Part shown: in pieces, positions 63,101-64,000 of the stretch
Layout: each line of letters begins with the position of its first letter
Position numbering within the stretch: position 1 is the stretch's first letter
Assembly: GCA_029948255.1 (NCBI GenBank)
Contig: JALIZF010001874.1
Coordinates: forward strand, 576,501 to 640,500
Source: Telmatactis stephensoni
Lineage: Eukaryota; Cnidaria; Anthozoa; Actiniaria; Isophelliidae
DNA: 64,000 nt
Reading direction: 5' to 3'
Notes under the pieces: model-generated
Told to the model about the DNA's origin: nothing
The model's database searches: none
Seen by the model: the letters and a program-made list of their open reading frames with translations, nothing else
Program-made: the position numbers and the translations under genes

Positions 63101-64000
63101 GGACCAGACGCTACATACGTACGCACTCGACAAGGCCTCCGTGCCGGCAAAATAACAATTTGTGCCAATCTCGTGCCTCGCTAGTCACAAATTACATTAT
63201 ATTGAAACTCCACTATAACGAATGCACAATCAGTGGATGTTTGGATTTTAACATCATTATAACGACCCTCTCAATATAACGAACCAATCATTACAGTCCC
63301 TTGACAGTTTGTGATATCGAGCTTGCACTAAGCGCTATAATAGCGTTCACTCGGGCAACGTAGTAACCAAAGTAACAAAGTTTGCTTGCAAAGGCCATCT
63401 GGGTAATTTTGTCTCTAGACATTCGGCTACCACTGGTAGCCAGAGTAATAAATGTAGTCTATGTGGCTAGGCCTAAAATAAGGTTGAACAAAAGGGATAT
63501 TTTATCCTGATTGGACAAGAACCCGTCATTAAAGCACAGACGGTTTTCTGGACAATTATTCCCGTTGCTCGCTCGCCAGACATAAAATATGAGTGAAATG
63601 TGTGAACGACTAAACGTTAAAATAATGAGGTAATTTGTATGGAGTGTTTCGTAAAAGTGAGTTTTCCTGTCAAATCAATACGATTGGAACGTCTCATGGG
63701 AGAGCACTTCAACTAGATTAAGTAACTTATCGCTTATTTTGAAAGCCCAACTCACACATTACGACTACATTTGTATGTCATCTACTGTTATTCATACCGT
63801 TGAGATTGCAGTTTGGCTTTCCTCTTATGCGAGTGTAAGGACGCTCATTTCCTTCCATGTCCGAGCACCAGCAGTGACCAGTAGAACCGTGACATTGTAC
63901 TCGATCATAGTCACCACTTGCGTGACATGTGGGGATAAACTGACCGGGCATTGGTTGAGCAAGAGCATCTTGTCTTTGTTTGTTACAAGGAGACGTGCCA
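20034..64000 (-). CDS. Giant modular protease-inhibitor gene (44 domain exons, 5' end outside window)
   Basis: From 5' to 3' the minus strand encodes thyroglobulin type-1, WAP, LU, Kazal, EGF-like, Ig, Frizzled CRD, Kunitz, Kazal and four final WAP modules. Splice sites follow GT-AG. Every exon is phase 1 at both ends, except LU exon pairs, which use phase 1 then 2 then 1; this is the classic arrangement for shuffled extracellular modules. About 8.8 kb of coding sequence is visible. The only terminal stop is at 20034. I saw no signal peptide, transmembrane exon or internal 3' end, but a short first exon could be missed, so two or three adjacent genes remain possible. The protein is probably secreted. 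Kazal, Kunitz, WAP and Tg1 families commonly inhibit proteases; inhibition here is inferred. Confidence 0.65.
20284..20530. repeat. Tandem ~80-bp repeat, copy B
   Basis: About three units of the repeat seen at 5117-5300, in the last intron. The copy number differs between the two blocks. Confidence 0.65.
20640..20813 (-). CDS. WAP domain exon
   Basis: 58 codons, phase 1-1. Cysteine pattern ends NKKCCYTGCHKQC, then the Pro/Lys linker. Paralogue of 5392-5562. Confidence 0.88.
21363..21533 (-). CDS. WAP domain exon
   Basis: 57 codons, phase 1-1, eight WAP cysteines (NKKCCNTGC). Paralogue of 6104-6274. The duplication ends 330 bp upstream, inside the preceding intron. Confidence 0.88.
21864..23190. 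other. Intron, mostly unrecognised
   Basis: No exon found. A tRNA-like B box (GTTCGAGTCTC) near 22335 is followed by long T/C-rich runs (22360-22450), perhaps a SINE. The segment 22730-22870 is related to the MITE at 10631-10901. Confidence 0.4.
23196..23372 (-). CDS. WAP domain exon
   Basis: 59 codons, phase 1-1. Eight cysteines (NKKCCSTGC). The acceptor at 23373-23374 is preferred to the one nine bases further in, because the latter would create TGA at the junction with the preceding exon. Confidence 0.85.
23742..23960 (-). CDS. Kazal/follistatin-like exon lacking C3 and C6
   Basis: Follistatin-type N-part then Kazal core with TREYRPVTGTDGK: the Cys of the usual PVCG is Thr. The sixth Cys would have to be formed across the splice (exon ends T), but the next exon begins TA, giving Leu. 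So the C3-C6 disulphide pair is absent. Predicted P1 is Arg. Confidence 0.82.
23962..24520. other. Intron with TTAATGAAGG-type repeats
   Basis: Several loosely repeated segments (CTTAATGAAGGTGTC, CCCTCAATGGGG, CCCCCTTAATGGAG) recall terminal sequences of degenerate mariner/pogo-type repeats. No exon. Confidence 0.3.
24523..24690 (-). CDS. Kunitz/BPTI domain exon
   Basis: 56 codons, phase 1-1. Six cysteines in Kunitz spacing: ICKLNPVVGPCFARIP, FYYGGCRGNKNRF and ACKTACG. The reactive-site P1 residue after the second Cys is Phe, which usually favours chymotrypsin-like proteases over trypsin. The only Kunitz module seen. Confidence 0.92.
24892..25728. mobile_element. 837-bp TTAA-flanked MITE
   Basis: Ends GGTAGTTCGGGA and complement, TTAA at 24888-24891 and 25729-25732. 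CG-rich subterminal sequence with TGCGCAG and an internal GGGGTCACCG motif, both shared with 2528-3363. Sits in the intron between the Frizzled and Kunitz exons. Confidence 0.78.
26130..26570. repeat. TTG-rich degenerate tandem repeat
   Basis: Irregular units of TTGTGTTG/TTGCGTTG, including three copies of TTTACGTTGCATTGCG. Long open frames here are by-products. Confidence 0.75.
26838..26880. repeat. (TCAA)n microsatellite
   Basis: About ten TCAA tetramers. Confidence 0.95.
27037..27200. repeat. Dispersed repeat shared with 42553-42705
   Basis: Both contain CTTGGGTTGCATGTGAC, CACGGCAGCCATCTTGGATG and TTCATCCAACATGGCTACCG. Inverted GGATGAAC/GTTCATCC segments give it MITE-like symmetry. It is followed here by the repeat also found at 11195-11355. 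Confidence 0.65.
27500..27856 (-). CDS. Frizzled-type cysteine-rich domain exon
   Basis: 119 codons, phase 1-1. Ten cysteines in Frizzled CRD order, with SYNSTQMPNLLGH, HQFFPLVKVDCS, FLCSVYVPAC, PPCRSLCEGARQGCE and WPENLKCSTFP. Such domains bind Wnt lipids or other hydrophobic ligands in Frizzleds and secreted relatives. Unusual companion for protease-inhibitor modules. Confidence 0.92.
28035..28165. repeat. Purine/pyrimidine mirror-type hairpin
   Basis: A G/A-rich arm (AGGAAAGGGAGGGGGAGG) and a later C/T-rich arm (CCCTTTCCTTTCCCC) lie between GCGGCCCAAA and TTTGGGCCGC. Intron repeat with strong strand asymmetry. Confidence 0.6.
28491..28655. mobile_element. Palindromic MITE
   Basis: Near-perfect palindrome from GTAATAGCATG through TGATATTTGGCATAAATACC to the mirrored complement, centred on GCCGTAGGC. 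Similar in style to the arms at 28938-29688. Confidence 0.65.
28938..29688. repeat. Palindrome of palindromes
   Basis: Two 193-bp arms (28938-29130 and 29496-29688) are inverted copies of each other, and each arm is itself a near-perfect palindrome centred on GCCCGTAGGGC. The 365-bp centre has three spaced GGAAATTTAGTGC units and no gene. Confidence 0.85.
30150..30388. mobile_element. MITE-like inverted repeat
   Basis: Ends CATTACTAAAATAGAAC / ACATTAGTAATG inverted, with internal inverted GATTTAGAGCAC and GTGCTCTAAATC. Non-coding. Confidence 0.5.
30606..31430 (-). pseudogene. Penelope-like retroelement, C-terminal remnant
   Basis: Pieces in three frames match the order of a Penelope-like protein end: CGYPSWAFPKSKL, then VTLPYMGLSERLESTFKRF and TLRRKLAHVKD (end of the RT/linker), then a GIY-YIG-type segment CGIACGDHGCRETYVGE and NHLAESGHA. 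Frameshifts separate them, so it is dead. A hammerhead-like motif lies at its 3' end (30602-30634). Confidence 0.7.
31672..32028 (-). CDS. Immunoglobulin (V-like) domain exon
   Basis: 119 codons, phase 1-1. GDAVQLDCYF gives the B-strand Cys and MDDTGDYFCTLF the F-strand Cys with the DxGxYxC signature. Position between the Kazal array and the Frizzled exon. Could belong to a separate gene, but phase and strand fit the mosaic. Confidence 0.85.
32098..32152. repeat. (GGA)n and G-rich run
   Basis: G-rich stretch followed by about 13 GGA triplets, in the intron just upstream of the Ig exon. Confidence 0.9.
32580..32760. repeat. Dispersed hairpin-ended repeat, inverted copy
   Basis: Inverted relative of 6340-6600 and 21600-21840, ending in the AACTCGTGGATTGTAATCCAC hairpin. 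The rest of the intron (32760-33782) holds nothing I recognise. Confidence 0.5.
33783..34010 (-). CDS. Kazal/follistatin-like exon, tandem copy 4
   Basis: 76 codons, phase 1-1. EDPCEISLC, CECPKACTREYRPVCGSDGK and HDGPCK: all ten cysteines. Predicted P1 Arg. Almost identical to 35372-35599 and 36363-36590. Confidence 0.9.
34261..34599. mobile_element. Mutator-like MITE, relative of 12231-13609
   Basis: Ends AGCCTACGTCACATCCGGAA and complement, close to the ends of the 12-kb element. Flanks ATGGAGGCGA and ATTGGAGGGG suggest an imperfect target duplication. Intronic. Confidence 0.65.
34826..35110 (+). repeat. tRNA-derived SINE
   Basis: Head has an A box (GGTCGAGTGGTCAGAGCG) and a B box (GTTTGAGTCCC) in tRNA spacing, followed by an unrelated body. 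(AAAT)n immediately before it is probably the tail of another element. Confidence 0.65.
35372..35599 (-). CDS. Kazal/follistatin-like exon, tandem copy 3
   Basis: 76 codons, phase 1-1, ten cysteines, P1 Arg (ACTREYRPVCG). Differs from 36363-36590 by only a few bases, and the flanking intron bases match too: a recent tandem duplicate. Confidence 0.9.
35730..36208. mobile_element. 479-bp MITE with empty site in a paralogous intron
   Basis: Ends AGGCCCTGGC and CAGGGCCAA, flanked by ACTA at 35726-35729 and 36209-36212. The matching intron near 36710 reads straight through (CTACTAACTATTAG). The interior is rich in inverted GAAACAT and ATGTTTC motifs. Confidence 0.75.
36363..36590 (-). CDS. Kazal/follistatin-like exon, tandem copy 2
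   Basis: 76 codons, phase 1-1, ten cysteines, P1 Arg. One visible difference from its neighbours is Ser for Lys in the NGSATCEC region. Confidence 0.9.
36866..37105 (-). CDS. Kazal/follistatin-like exon, tandem copy 1
   Basis: 80 codons, phase 1-1. Most diverged of the four: DSDPSDPCE start, ACTKEYSPVCGSDDTTY core, so predicted P1 is Lys. Confidence 0.9.
37282..37420. mobile_element. ~140-bp MITE family, copy 1
   Basis: Ends AGAGCAGATTTCGTATGA and CATACGAAATGCACTCT, interior rich in CCGTGCCGTG. Other copies: 47728-47870 and 58327-58462. Confidence 0.7.
37665..37850 (-). repeat. tRNA-derived SINE, shared-core family
   Basis: Minus-strand head GGTGGCCGAGCGGTGAGAGC (A box) and GTTCGATCCCC (B box), then a body with GAGGGTTTTTTCTCCGGGTT. 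Body relatives: 40985-41140 (minus) and 58780-58925 (plus). Confidence 0.7.
38042..38233. mobile_element. Possible TTAA-type MITE
   Basis: GGCTGACTTACA at the left after TTAA (38038-38041), imperfect complement TGTAAATTGGCC at the right. Internal ATCGGCCCGAT motifs repeat. Confidence 0.45.
38240..39190. other. Intron interior, nothing recognised
   Basis: No exon found. GGGATTCCTGTGCGATT occurs twice (near 38435 and 38545). Otherwise unremarkable. Confidence 0.4.
39195..39330. mobile_element. Foldback MITE
   Basis: TATAATAGATTTGATTGGTT and its near complement flank a CG-containing centre. Intronic. Confidence 0.55.
39562..39804 (-). CDS. Kazal/follistatin-like exon
   Basis: 81 codons, phase 1-1. 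KDPCKKASC, then CVCPKACTRELAPVCGSD and HKGACK: ten cysteines, P1 Arg. Confidence 0.88.
40015..40230 (-). CDS. Kazal/follistatin-like exon lacking C2 and C4
   Basis: 72 codons, phase 1-1. CECPLAVTADLRPVCGSDG and YPNRRSMDV: the C2 position is Val and C4 is Arg, while C1, C3, C5 and C6 remain. The C2-C4 disulphide is therefore absent. P1 position is Ala. Confidence 0.86.
40490..40605. repeat. Short hairpin repeat
   Basis: CTTATAGACTGA / TCAGTCTATAAG ends with inner GGGCCGGACGG / CCGTCCGGCCC. MITE-like. The stretch 40606-40985 has a few unassigned inverted words and no exon. Confidence 0.6.
40985..41140 (-). repeat. tRNA-derived SINE, shared-core family
   Basis: Minus strand: CACCGCTGTGGTCTGGGTTC (B-box side) followed by the same GAGGGTTTTTTCTCC body as 37665-37850. 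The head is partly degraded. Confidence 0.6.
41426..41659 (-). CDS. Kazal/follistatin-like exon
   Basis: 78 codons, phase 1-1. CECPIQACIELYAPVCGSDG and VGPCKK, ten cysteines, P1 Glu. Confidence 0.88.
41815..41995. repeat. (TCTG)n/(TGAC)n microsatellite
   Basis: TCTG units, then TGAC units, then TCTG again, just downstream (in gene orientation) of the EGF-like exon. Confidence 0.95.
42018..42134 (-). CDS. EGF-like small cysteine-rich exon
   Basis: 39 codons, phase 1-1. KCKLKCGKNQQCVGFPDGTK followed by RCLCKKGM and NKC: six to seven cysteines spaced like a follistatin/EGF-like module. Alternative: the N-terminal half of a follistatin domain whose Kazal half was lost. Confidence 0.7.
42285..42512. 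repeat. Nested palindrome (GAGTAAATTTACTC)
   Basis: Arms with GAGTAAATTTACTCACAAAC and CAGTAACTCACTTA mirror around 42400. MITE-like. Confidence 0.65.
42553..42705. repeat. Dispersed repeat, second copy of 27037-27200
   Basis: Same order of motifs and inverted GGATGAAC/GTTCATCC words; ends 33 bp from the WAP exon donor. Confidence 0.65.
42738..42899 (-). CDS. WAP domain exon
   Basis: 54 codons, phase 1-1. GTCPAPWTGLNGLC, RRGSMC, AKCCFNGCQKDC: eight cysteines. The exon starts with GT, which completes the last Cys codon of the preceding Kazal exon. Confidence 0.88.
43244..43463 (-). CDS. Kazal/follistatin-like exon lacking C2 and C4, with a frame break
   Basis: CRQIMTLEYDPVCASDG and YPNTMAMENAGC show C2 replaced by Met and C4 by Met. 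The exon is 220 bp, not a multiple of three: one extra G in GTATGCAGGTCATCC relative to its paralogue at 44469-44690. Splicing at an inner acceptor (exon 43244-43426, 183 bp) would keep the frame but drop the first follistatin cysteines. The exon ends in T, completed to TGT by the next exon. Confidence 0.75.
43680..44345. repeat. Minisatellite (GACCACCTCTGTACAAT)n, interrupted
   Basis: About 17-20-bp units on both sides of a MITE (43931-44295). The long minus-strand open frame here is a by-product of the repeat. Confidence 0.8.
43931..44295. mobile_element. 365-bp MITE inside the minisatellite
   Basis: Ends GGGACCTTAAGCAAC and complement, flanked by TA (43929-43930 and 44296-44297). CGACGACG / CGTCGTCG inner arms. 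A TA duplication is typical of Tc1/mariner-type insertion. Confidence 0.75.
44469..44690 (-). CDS. Kazal/follistatin-like exon lacking C2 and C4
   Basis: 74 codons, phase 1-1. CRIMATLEYAPVCASDG and YPNTMTMENVGC: C2 is Ala, C4 is Met. The last Cys is split (T at the exon end, GT at the next exon). P1 position Leu. Confidence 0.86.
44885..45370. repeat. ~115-bp tandem satellite, about 4 units
   Basis: Units contain TGTGACCCGTCCCTC, CACGTCCCCACAATACTTAG and TGCATTGATATGCAAAGAGATC. Intronic. Confidence 0.8.
45376..45545. mobile_element. Harbinger-like MITE
   Basis: AGGCCTGGCTTTCACGAGCG at the left and a loose complement at the right, with inner CATACGCAGACTCAGTATGT. Related to 15120-15279. Confidence 0.55.
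45607..45828 (-). CDS. Kazal/follistatin-like exon
   Basis: 74 codons, phase 1-1. ESCKDVKC, CECPMIDCFNDYTPVCGTD, NACMLESYSC and GKCKG. One extra residue between C1 and C2; P1 Asn. Confidence 0.88.
46261..46482 (-). CDS. Kazal/follistatin-like exon
   Basis: 74 codons, phase 1-1. CDNIVCSHANRKC, CECPLMKCSSKRDPVCGSNG, PGKCNG. Ten cysteines, P1 Ser. A GCATGCG-rich hairpin lies just past the donor. Confidence 0.88.
46691..46912 (-). CDS. Kazal/follistatin-like exon
   Basis: 74 codons, phase 1-1. NLCDGIKC, CECPKICTLQYDPVCASD, FKGEC. Ten cysteines, P1 Leu. Confidence 0.88.
47728..47870. mobile_element. ~140-bp MITE family, copy 2, next to a splice donor
   Basis: AGATTTCGTATGACTGTG and complement CACTCATACGAAATCT. 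Its right end lies about 12-16 bp from the donor of the Tg1 exon at 47883. Confidence 0.7.
47883..48083 (-). CDS. Thyroglobulin type-1 exon
   Basis: 67 codons, phase 1-1. KCQRAYRDAL, FLPTCEDSGKYD, MQCHGSTGHCWCVDDDG and RPDCS: QC/CWCV core with six cysteines. Tg1 modules often inhibit cysteine cathepsins. Confidence 0.92.
48104..48165. repeat. (TTG)n microsatellite
   Basis: About 16 TTG units followed by four CTG units, directly upstream (in gene sense) of the Tg1 exon. Confidence 0.95.
48477..48713 (-). CDS. Thyroglobulin type-1 exon, long variant
   Basis: 79 codons, phase 1-1. ACQQKRKKALGPNN, PTCTSFGDFTDLQC, GECWCVNINNGQE and RNCSDD. Core motif kept, with a longer N-part. Confidence 0.9.
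49197..49376 (-). CDS. WAP domain exon, WAPa type
   Basis: 60 codons, phase 1-1. GTCPQPTKGLDGICDRMG, DQC, NKKCCFNGCQRQC. Fourth WAPa in the repeated unit. Confidence 0.9.
49625..49800. repeat. Degenerate GATCGTAAACACGTTT repeat
   Basis: Five or so imperfect, unevenly spaced copies in the intron. Confidence 0.6.
49917..50129 (-). CDS. Thyroglobulin type-1 exon
   Basis: 71 codons, phase 1-1. SPCHKHRIEA, FTPSCHANGFYDDVQC, GYCWCADLDG, RPNCNLAG. Six cysteines. Confidence 0.92.
50837..50980 (-). CDS. WAP domain exon, WAPb type
   Basis: 48 codons, phase 1-1. KCPKPWKGKRGFCDFRGDMC, GRICCHNGCQNDCVYPG. Confidence 0.9.
51694..51896 (-). CDS. LU (Ly6/uPAR) domain, second exon
   Basis: Phase 2 start, phase 1 end, 203 bp. 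MEPVPGMSMLQETGNC and NAQCCEGDLCNKP, the CCxxDLCN signature of three-finger LU domains. Confidence 0.87.
51905..52035. repeat. (ATCA)n degenerate microsatellite
   Basis: Imperfect AATC/ATCA tetramers between the two LU exons. Confidence 0.9.
52219..52333 (-). CDS. LU domain, first exon
   Basis: 115 bp, phase 1 to 2. KCLTYTCTNAS, KCQPKEITC, FDRCTKI: five cysteines. Pairs with 51694-51896. Confidence 0.87.
52661..52876 (-). CDS. Kazal/follistatin-like exon within the Tg1-WAP-LU region
   Basis: 72 codons, phase 1-1. DPCDGVMC, CVCPEICTMDYTPVCGSDG, YDGECKK. Ten cysteines, P1 Met. It interrupts the Tg1-WAPa-LU-WAPb pattern. Confidence 0.9.
53215..53312. repeat. Intronic hairpin
   Basis: TTATTAACCGAGC and complement, with inner CAGACCTCGGTCTG palindrome. 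Confidence 0.6.
53676..53858 (-). CDS. WAP domain exon, WAPa type
   Basis: 61 codons, phase 1-1. GTCPQPTKGLDGICDRMG, NEKCCFNGCQREC. Confidence 0.9.
54357..54572 (-). CDS. Thyroglobulin type-1 exon
   Basis: 72 codons, phase 1-1. SPCHKHLNDANAKSNQG, VPSCHASGNYDRVQC, GYCWCADRFG, RPNCNLNG. Near-identical to 60145-60360. Confidence 0.92.
55403..55549 (-). CDS. WAP domain exon, WAPb type
   Basis: 49 codons, phase 1-1. QCPKPWKGKGGICDRRGSMC, GQICCFNGCQRDCVYPG. Confidence 0.9.
55560..56200. repeat. Intronic direct duplications
   Basis: A ~110-bp segment with TTCTAAATTCACACTGTAAA and CGGTAGCGAACAGATGAAAT occurs twice (about 55896 and 56010). A GGACTGAGCCCTGTGGAACG segment also occurs twice (near 55707 and 56134). 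Confidence 0.75.
56272..56468 (-). CDS. LU domain, second exon
   Basis: 197 bp, phase 2 to 1. VEPLPGMSFVQESGNC, NAKCCKGDLCNKP. Confidence 0.87.
56992..57115 (-). CDS. LU domain, first exon
   Basis: 124 bp, phase 1 to 2. IKCLSYACTNAS, ACQPKEITC, YDRCTKI. Confidence 0.87.
57449..57651 (-). CDS. LU domain, second exon
   Basis: 203 bp, phase 2 to 1. MEPVPGMALFQETGSC, DVQCCTGDLCNKP. Confidence 0.87.
58105..58195 (-). repeat. tRNA-derived SINE head
   Basis: Minus strand: GCGGTTAGTGCGC (A-box-like) and AGTTCAATCCC (B-box-like) with tRNA spacing. Intronic. Confidence 0.5.
58327..58462. mobile_element. ~140-bp MITE family, copy 3
   Basis: TAGAGCACATTTCGTATGAG and complement ATACGAAATTTACTCTA; closest to copy 1 at 37282. 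Confidence 0.7.
58780..58925 (+). repeat. tRNA-derived SINE, shared-core family
   Basis: B box GGTTCGATTCCC followed by a CTCTCCCTTGCTTTGATGG body, as in the two minus-strand copies. Confidence 0.6.
59036..59156 (-). CDS. LU domain, first exon
   Basis: 121 bp, phase 1 to 2. IKCLSYICSNVS, LCKPKEVAC, FDRCTKV. Confidence 0.87.
59478..59669 (-). CDS. WAP domain exon, WAPa type
   Basis: 64 codons, phase 1-1. GTCPQPTKGRDGICDRMG, NEKCCFNGCQREC. Confidence 0.9.
59998..60066 (-). pseudogene. Truncated Tg1 exon relic
   Basis: Only the 3' end of a Tg1 exon: NERPYTRMRFRPPNYSING followed by a GTAAGAG donor. The cysteine of the usual RPNCNLNG is Tyr, and the 5' two thirds are missing. It lies about 80 bp past (in gene sense) the intact exon 60145-60360. 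Confidence 0.75.
60145..60360 (-). CDS. Thyroglobulin type-1 exon
   Basis: 72 codons, phase 1-1. SPCQKHLNDANAKSNQG, VPSCHASGNYDRVQC, GYCWCADRFG. Confidence 0.92.
60430..60560. repeat. GATGAT-rich low complexity
   Basis: Imperfect GAT/GATGATT repeats in an intron. Confidence 0.85.
60790..61031. mobile_element. MITE-like inverted repeat
   Basis: GAAGGCTTTATTGGCGAGCA and complement at the two ends. It adjoins a tRNA-like segment (GGTCGTGGGTCGAAACCC) near 61050. Confidence 0.55.
61121..61270 (-). pseudogene. WAPb exon with two compensating frame breaks
   Basis: Length fits (150 bp) and both ends fit, but one base is missing in CCAAAGCCTGG (paralogues have CCTTGG) and one is extra in TGCCGAATTTGG. 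The stretch between is out of frame and meets a stop. The second half returns to frame (CCNNGCQNDCVYPG-like). Confidence 0.8.
61527..61702 (-). CDS. LU domain, second exon
   Basis: 176 bp, phase 2 to 1. QELGMCTIDSVC, KSHCCTGDLCNKP. Intact although the exons on both sides are broken. Confidence 0.85.
61801..61965. repeat. (GGAA)n microsatellite
   Basis: About 40 GGAA units between the two LU exons; its PSFLPSFL frame is not a gene. Confidence 0.98.
61984..62102 (-). pseudogene. LU first exon with a one-base insertion
   Basis: Reads LKCLSYVCVNSS, then one extra A in CGGCAAATGTAAACC throws it into a stop. In the next frame it continues CKPKEIQC and FNRCSRI. 119 bp, where 118 would keep frame. 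Confidence 0.8.
62298..62492. repeat. Inverted repeat with hammerhead-like cores
   Basis: Arms start GCGTTAAATTTTTGAT. Each holds CTGATGA, a GGCCA/TGGCC helix and GAA: at 62326-62358 (minus, GAAA intact) and 62431-62463 (plus, GAAT). Likely Penelope-like element ends or a retrozyme relic. Confidence 0.5.
62730..62903 (-). CDS. WAP domain exon, WAPa type
   Basis: 58 codons, phase 1-1. GTCPQPSKGRDGICDRMG, NEKCCFNGCQREC. Confidence 0.9.
62904..63797. other. Intron, nothing recognised
   Basis: No exon. ACTATAACGAATGCAC and TATAACGAACC near 63210-63280 resemble ends of degenerate pogo/mariner-type repeats. Confidence 0.35.
63798..64000 (-). CDS. Thyroglobulin type-1 exon, cut by window end
   Basis: TSPCNKQRQDALAQ, IPTCHASGDYDRVQC, GHCWCSDMEG, RPNCNLNG; donor GTATG. 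The acceptor lies at or beyond the window edge. First visible module of the mosaic. Confidence 0.9.

Overview
The window looks like nuclear DNA of an anthozoan cnidarian, most likely a stony coral. Genes have phase-1 introns and extracellular domain exons typical of metazoans. There is an intronless rhodopsin-like GPCR, and the intergenic DNA and introns are crowded with MITEs, tRNA-derived SINEs and Helitron and Penelope remnants. No bacterial, CRISPR or viral signal was seen. All family assignments come from reading the sequence, not from searches.

Layout. (1) 1-6603 (block A) and 16282-21863 (block B) are two copies of one segment. Each carries, on the minus strand, the 3' end of a WAP-domain gene followed by an intronless GPCR. 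In block A the terminal WAP exon is split by a foldback element. Each GPCR copy has one frame-breaking indel, at opposite ends of the gene. (2) 6604-16281, between the copies, is mostly mobile DNA: a 1.7-kb element with long inverted repeats holding a (TATTG)n array, a Helitron-like pseudogene interrupted by a Mutator-like MITE, and several smaller MITEs. One clear gene lies there on the plus strand, an intronless O-methyltransferase of the acetylserotonin/caffeate type (8843-10045). (3) 20034-64000, minus strand, holds 44 recognisable domain exons, almost all bounded by phase-1 introns: thyroglobulin type-1 (6), WAP (12), Ly6/uPAR LU (4 domains, 8 exons), follistatin-like Kazal (14), EGF-like, Ig, Frizzled CRD and Kunitz (1 each). 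No stop or 3' end was seen before 20034, so I read them as one very large secreted or extracellular protease-inhibitor mosaic gene of about 2,900 visible codons, open at its 5' end. Division into two or more genes cannot be excluded without transcripts.

How it works together. Kazal, Kunitz, WAP and thyroglobulin type-1 modules are families that often inhibit serine or cysteine proteases. The predicted reactive (P1) residues differ between modules, which suggests a broad-spectrum inhibitor array. The upstream half is built from a repeated unit, Tg1 - WAPa - LU - WAPb, and the middle is a tandem Kazal array. Three Kazal modules have lost exactly the C2 and C4 cysteines, and a fourth has lost C3 and C6. 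These pair with each other in the Kazal fold, so the losses look coordinated.

Caution: several exons and both GPCRs carry 1-2 base frame breaks. These may be real decay or assembly errors.
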